From Thiomicrorhabdus arctica DSM 13458 (GTDB lineage: Bacteria; Pseudomonadota; Gammaproteobacteria; Thiomicrospirales; Thiomicrospiraceae), in the NCBI RefSeq assembly GCF_000381085.1, contig NZ_KB905902.1, positions 20,419 to 84,418 of the forward strand: 64,000 nucleotides of DNA, read 5' to 3'. The first letter of the stretch is position 1, and each line of letters starts with the position of its first letter. Under the pieces are notes generated by a model. The model did not search any database. It was not told the origin of the DNA and was given only the letters and a program-made list of their open reading frames with translations. A program made the position numbers and the translations under genes. Positions 61,147 through 64,000 of this stretch are shown here, piece after piece.

Positions 61147-62638
61147 GTTGCACCCATCTAATAAAAAAGTCGTTATTGGATTAATTGGCATCGCCACGTT
61201 AATCTTCATATTGAAGCTTATTTGGTTACCGACGTCAGAGACTCAATCCCATTTAAAAAGTAAATTATTGCTACAGTATGAAGTCAAAAAAACCATTAAT
61301 CAACAAACTGAAATACAACTACCAATTCCTTATTCTACTCAAGAAAACCGGGTCATTTCACAATCTTTAAATTATAACGGTTGGCGTATTGTTAAAAGAA
61401 ACGATAAAGACAGTGAAGAAAGAGGCATTACTTTTAAAGCAATTGATGATAAACCGGGCATTATTCAATTAGAGTATTTCTTTAGCCACCAAAATCAATC
61501 GATTTATTCACCAAAAGCCCTCTTACCAGACAAATATGAGAAATTTACGGCCTTAAGCGTTTCTGAGCAAAATAGAATGCTTAAATTTAAAGATTTTTTA
61601 GATAAATACCGATCACAAGGGAGTAAGCCTACTTTAGACATCACTGAATTTTTAACGGCTTATCAAAAATATTGGGGCAAATTTCCGGCTTATAAAACCC
61701 TCAAAAATAAAACTTGTGCTGATTGGTTAAACGTTCATAAAAATCTCAAAATTGCCCTACGAAGTATCGGCATCCCAGCACGTTTGGTATGTGGAATTGG
61801 TGTAGATATTCAGGGTAAAAGTTATAAACGAGGTTGGTTACAAATACACCATGAAGGTTACTGGAAACCTTTGGATTTATGGCCTGAACATAATATAAAG
61901 TTGTTCGCTTTATCAAAAGATAATTTAGACTATATTACGCTTAAAAATGGTTCTAATCTCCTTGAGAGCATTCAATTTGATGAAGTTCAATATGAATCTG
62001 ATGGAACGTTTAATTTTGAGAAACTTTATAACTTACATTTATTGCCTTTAGAAATGCAATCGTTGCTTAAAACGCTACTGACTCTGCCATTTGCCATTTT
62101 AATTATCGCCTACTTGAAAACTATTTTTCGTATTGAAGCTTATGGCAACCTCACTCCTGCCCTATTAGGTTTTGCACTGGCTTTTAACGAACTTTTAGTC
62201 AGTTTAACCATTATGTTTCTATTATTTATTCCTACTATTTTTGTCAGAAAAATAGTCAGTAATAAAAATAAAATTGTAGAGCATACCGTCACATTAACAT
62301 TCTTAATTTTAACCCTAATTCTAATCATAACCATTGCGGATATGATGGACTGGTTAGAAAACCCTGTGGATGCTCTGCTACCGGTTGTAATACTTGCATT
62401 ATTGATTGATAAATATTTCATAAACCTCAAAAAGCAAGGGGTTCATCAATCCAATATAAAAATGTTAAATACTCTCTTTCTCTCTTTTATTGTGATTGTC
62501 GTTTTACAGTTTTCTATCGTTGGTGATTGGTTATTAGCACATCCAGAGCTCCATTTTGTCACCATTGCGTTAGCCATACTGTTATGTAAACCTTATGATA
62601 AAAAAGAAGACACCCTTCCTGAACATAAAATTGAGTGA
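61145..62638 (+). CDS. Transglutaminase-like domain fused to a 7TM domain (UUP1-like)
   Basis: The 497-residue protein has an N-terminal membrane helix (about 10-28), a periplasmic transglutaminase-like domain (about 125-270) and seven C-terminal helices (about 305-485). The transglutaminase core shows KTCADWLNVHKNLKIALRSIGIPARLV and WLQIHHEGYWKPLDLWP, with Cys, His and Asp in plausible catalytic positions. Relatives are called inactive transglutaminases, so activity must be checked. An ATG at 61121 would add eight residues. The gene is divergent from the retropepsin-like gene, a known pairing that normally includes an ATP-grasp ligase not seen here. Confidence 0.8.
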   Translation: MLHPSNKKVVIGLIGIATLIFILKLIWLPTSETQSHLKSKLLLQYEVKKTINQQTEIQLPIPYSTQENRVISQSLNYNGWRIVKRNDKDSEERGITFKAIDDKPGIIQLEYFFSHQNQSIYSPKALLPDKYEKFTALSVSEQNRMLKFKDFLDKYRSQGSKPTLDITEFLTAYQKYWGKFPAYKTLKNKTCADWLNVHKNLKIALRSIGIPARLVCGIGVDIQGKSYKRGWLQIHHEGYWKPLDLWPEHNIKLFALSKDNLDYITLKNGSNLLESIQFDEVQYESDGTFNFEKLYNLHLLPLEMQSLLKTLLTLPFAILIIAYLKTIFRIEAYGNLTPALLGFALAFNELLVSLTIMFLLFIPTIFVRKIVSNKNKIVEHTVTLTFLILTLILIITIADMMDWLENPVDALLPVVILALLIDKYFINLKKQGVHQSNIKMLNTLFLSFIVIVVLQFSIVGDWLLAHPELHFVTIALAILLCKPYDKKEDTLPEHKIE

Positions 62639-62720
62639 GCTTAATCTTGAGTTCAATTAAAAAGACATCTGAGAGATCTTTAAAGTTTATTGTTTGAGTT
62701 TATAGGCTGTTTACTGGATA

Positions 62721-62990
62721 TTATTTTGAAGTAGTCTCTATCTTTTTAGCAAATCCCGCGCCTTTTTTGGTTTTAGCCTCAAGCTCTAATCCATCAATAA
62801 TCTCTCTGTAATTTAATCCATATTTTGTCATTTGAACGAAGCAGACCACGATGACGGCAATCGTGTTAGGCACTTCACCTTTCTTTTTATAAGACTGTAT
62901 GTTTTTTTCACTGACCTTAATTAATTTACTAAATTTAGGCAGCGAAATATCTGCATCTAATAAGTGTTTTTTAAATTCTATAAATGTCAT
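62721..62990 (-). CDS. Small XRE-like helix-turn-helix protein
   Basis: The 89-residue protein has a helix-turn-helix-like core (LPKFSKLIKVSEKNIQSYKKKG, residues about 17-38) as in phage-type or XRE regulators, followed by a hydrophobic helix (about 42-55) and a basic tail with KTKKGAGFAKK. The family is not recognised with certainty. GGAG lies about 10 nt upstream of the ATG. It is divergent from the Lys/Ala-rich protein gene 160 bp away and may regulate it. Confidence 0.65.
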   Translation of the reverse strand: MTFIEFKKHLLDADISLPKFSKLIKVSEKNIQSYKKKGEVPNTIAVIVVCFVQMTKYGLNYREIIDGLELEAKTKKGAGFAKKIETTSK

Positions 62991-63151
62991 AAAGGCGTTA
63001 CTCCACGCTTAAAATGTTTGCTGATTATATAGAATAGATAAATTCTATTGTCATTTATCTCATAAAAAAGTTACTATTAGTAATAATTTATTACCATTGG
63101 TAATTTATATATACTAATATTCATCTTTATACTTAAACCAAGGGGAACATC

Positions 63152-63355
63152 ATGGCAAAAGCCGTTAAAAAGAACGTTGTAAAAAAAGCCGCTACTAAAG
63201 CAACAATGAAAGCCGTTTCTAAAAATGACGTTAAAAAGAAAAATGCTAAAAGTGTGATTAAATCCGCAACTAAAAGCGTTATGAAAAAAGAACTTTCAAG
63301 CAAAAGCAAAGCCAAATCAGCCGCTAAAAAAGCGGTAAAAAAAGCCGTTAAATAA
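63152..63355 (+). CDS. Lys/Ala-rich histone H1-like small protein
   Basis: The 67-residue product is about one third lysine and one quarter alanine, with repeated AxKKAxxK-type units (KAVKKNVVKKAA, KSAAKKAVKKAVK). Composition matches bacterial H1-like DNA-binding proteins and the tails of histone-like proteins. A strong ribosome site (AAGGGGAA) precedes the ATG and a strong terminator follows, so it looks like a well-expressed, independent gene. Binding to DNA or RNA is inferred from composition only. Confidence 0.75.
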   Translation: MAKAVKKNVVKKAATKATMKAVSKNDVKKKNAKSVIKSATKSVMKKELSSKSKAKSAAKKAVKKAVK

Positions 63356-63382
63356 TCTGTCTTTGACATTTTCAACGGCAAT

Positions 63383-63421
63383 AAAAAAGCGGCTGAGGAT
63401 TTTATCCAAGCCGCTTTTTAA
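63383..63421 (+). terminator. Rho-independent terminator after the H1-like gene
   Basis: AAAAGCGGCT pairs with AGCCGCTTTT, with an inner GGAT/ATCC stem and a T-run. The A-run on the other side would also allow termination from the right. Confidence 0.9.
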
Positions 63422-63626
63422 CTTTTGAAAGAGTCCTTTTTAGGGAGAAAACCTTAAACCAACATAATTTTGTACAAAGGTATCTGTGTGCGTCTACATA
63501 GTTTAATTATAGGGGCTAAAAGTTAATTAAAGGGCTCGTTAAACTTTACTACTTACTTATATAAACTGTTATTAATATGGTAACCTTACGGTTTTAACTA
63601 TAGTTAATTCTAAAATTGCGCTAATT

Positions 63627-64000
63627 ATGTCTTCACTCCTTGATATTAACCTCCCTATTATTGCCTTACTGCCTTTTTTTGGGGCTATTTTTGTTGCTTG
63701 GGTCGCCAAATTTAATCGTTACGCTTCGGCTTGGTCTGCAGCAGGTATTACGGTATTAGCATTGCTCTTTTTATACCCAAATCTCTCAGTTATTTTTGGT
63801 GGTGAAACAATTGTTCAGTCATGGTCTTGGATTCCCGCAATTGGATTAGAGTTTGCCTTTCGTCTTGATGGTTTAGCGCTGCTGTTTGCATTGCTAATTT
63901 TGATCATTGGCTTATTAGTCATCATATATGCACGTTATTACTTATCATCAAAAGATTCTATGGGCCGGTTTTTTGCCTATTTATTGATGTTTATGGGCTC
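63627..64000 (+). CDS. mrpA: Mrp/Mnh-type Na+/H+ antiporter subunit A (3' truncated)
   Basis: The 124 visible residues after ATG 63627 are hydrophobic helices with IIALLPFFGAIFVAWVAKF near the start, SWSWIPAIGLEFAFRLDGLALLFALLILIIGLLVIIYARYYL-type sequence (residues about 72-113) and a following SMGRFFAYLLMFMG. This is the start of the NuoL/MrpA proton-pumping family; the order IP..GL.FAFRLDGL.LLF fits MrpA. It probably begins an mrp operon that continues outside the window. NuoL-like alternatives such as the DAB carbon-uptake subunit cannot be excluded. Confidence 0.75.
   Translation, partial: MSSLLDINLPIIALLPFFGAIFVAWVAKFNRYASAWSAAGITVLALLFLYPNLSVIFGGETIVQSWSWIPAIGLEFAFRLDGLALLFALLILIIGLLVIIYARYYLSSKDSMGRFFAYLLMFMG

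Noticed and set aside
63133-63381. 82-codon frame opposite the Lys/Ala-rich gene, hydrophobic product
   Set aside because: Lysine/alanine codons read backwards give Leu/Phe/Ala-rich sequence; the plus-strand gene has the ribosome site and terminator.

Overview
The window is chromosomal DNA from a gammaproteobacterium. Gene content (cmoA/cmoB, selD/selU, prlC, lplT-aas, mltC, Bat operon, periplasmic DsrE-family proteins, a complete glycolate oxidase and formate-THF ligase, and the start of an Mrp antiporter) fits a marine sulfur-oxidising autotroph of the Thiomicrospira/Hydrogenovibrio/Thiomicrorhabdus type. That lineage call is inference; no rRNA or marker gene is present. I found no tRNA, rRNA, CRISPR array, IS element or prophage.

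Layout. 0-5.4 kb: end of a surface protein with a TbpB-like barrel, then a CHASE2 adenylate cyclase and a class-II cAMP phosphodiesterase/GAF/HD-GYP fusion. 5.6-16.6 kb: selD-selU (tRNA selenouridine), a probable VIT-transporter remnant, an MtfA-like peptidase, an exported peroxiredoxin, a PAS histidine kinase convergent with an HD-GYP response regulator, a monooxygenase-like protein, an exported nuclease, a CDF-like transporter and an MltC-like transglycosylase. 16.8-24.4 kb: c-di-GMP/phosphorelay cluster (GGDEF-EAL; Hpt-REC-REC-GGDEF; REC; triple-PAS hybrid kinase). 24.8-33.7 kb: cmoA-cmoB, then a photorespiration-like block (aminotransferase, glcDEF, fhs). 33.9-41.4 kb: MoxR/Bat operon. 41.8-50.0 kb: a locus built around an ECF sigma factor, an anti-sigma factor, three periplasmic DsrE-family proteins, an OprO/P-type porin and lplT-aas. 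50.1-58.8 kb: prlC, yjbQ, a Na/Pi transporter, a flavin reductase, leuA with a divergent Lrp regulator, and a CheY-like protein. 58.8-64 kb: a broken metallo-hydrolase, small membrane proteins, a retropepsin-like protein divergent from a transglutaminase/7TM protein, a small HTH protein, a histone-H1-like peptide and the start of mrpA.

The most unusual local system is the ECF locus. The C-terminal, predicted periplasmic part of the anti-sigma factor looks like the same DsrE fold as the periplasmic proteins encoded divergently from it, including the single conserved cysteine, which suggests a sulfur- or thiol-responsive sigma switch controlling a porin and phospholipid repair.

Two DNA-level patterns cross the window independently of genes. 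One is five sites matching the ParB-binding parS consensus between 25.6 and 55.0 kb, which points to an origin-proximal location. The other is a highly iterated palindrome with core CCAGGCCTGG (12 exact copies plus decayed ones), found both between genes and inside genes in all three reading frames.
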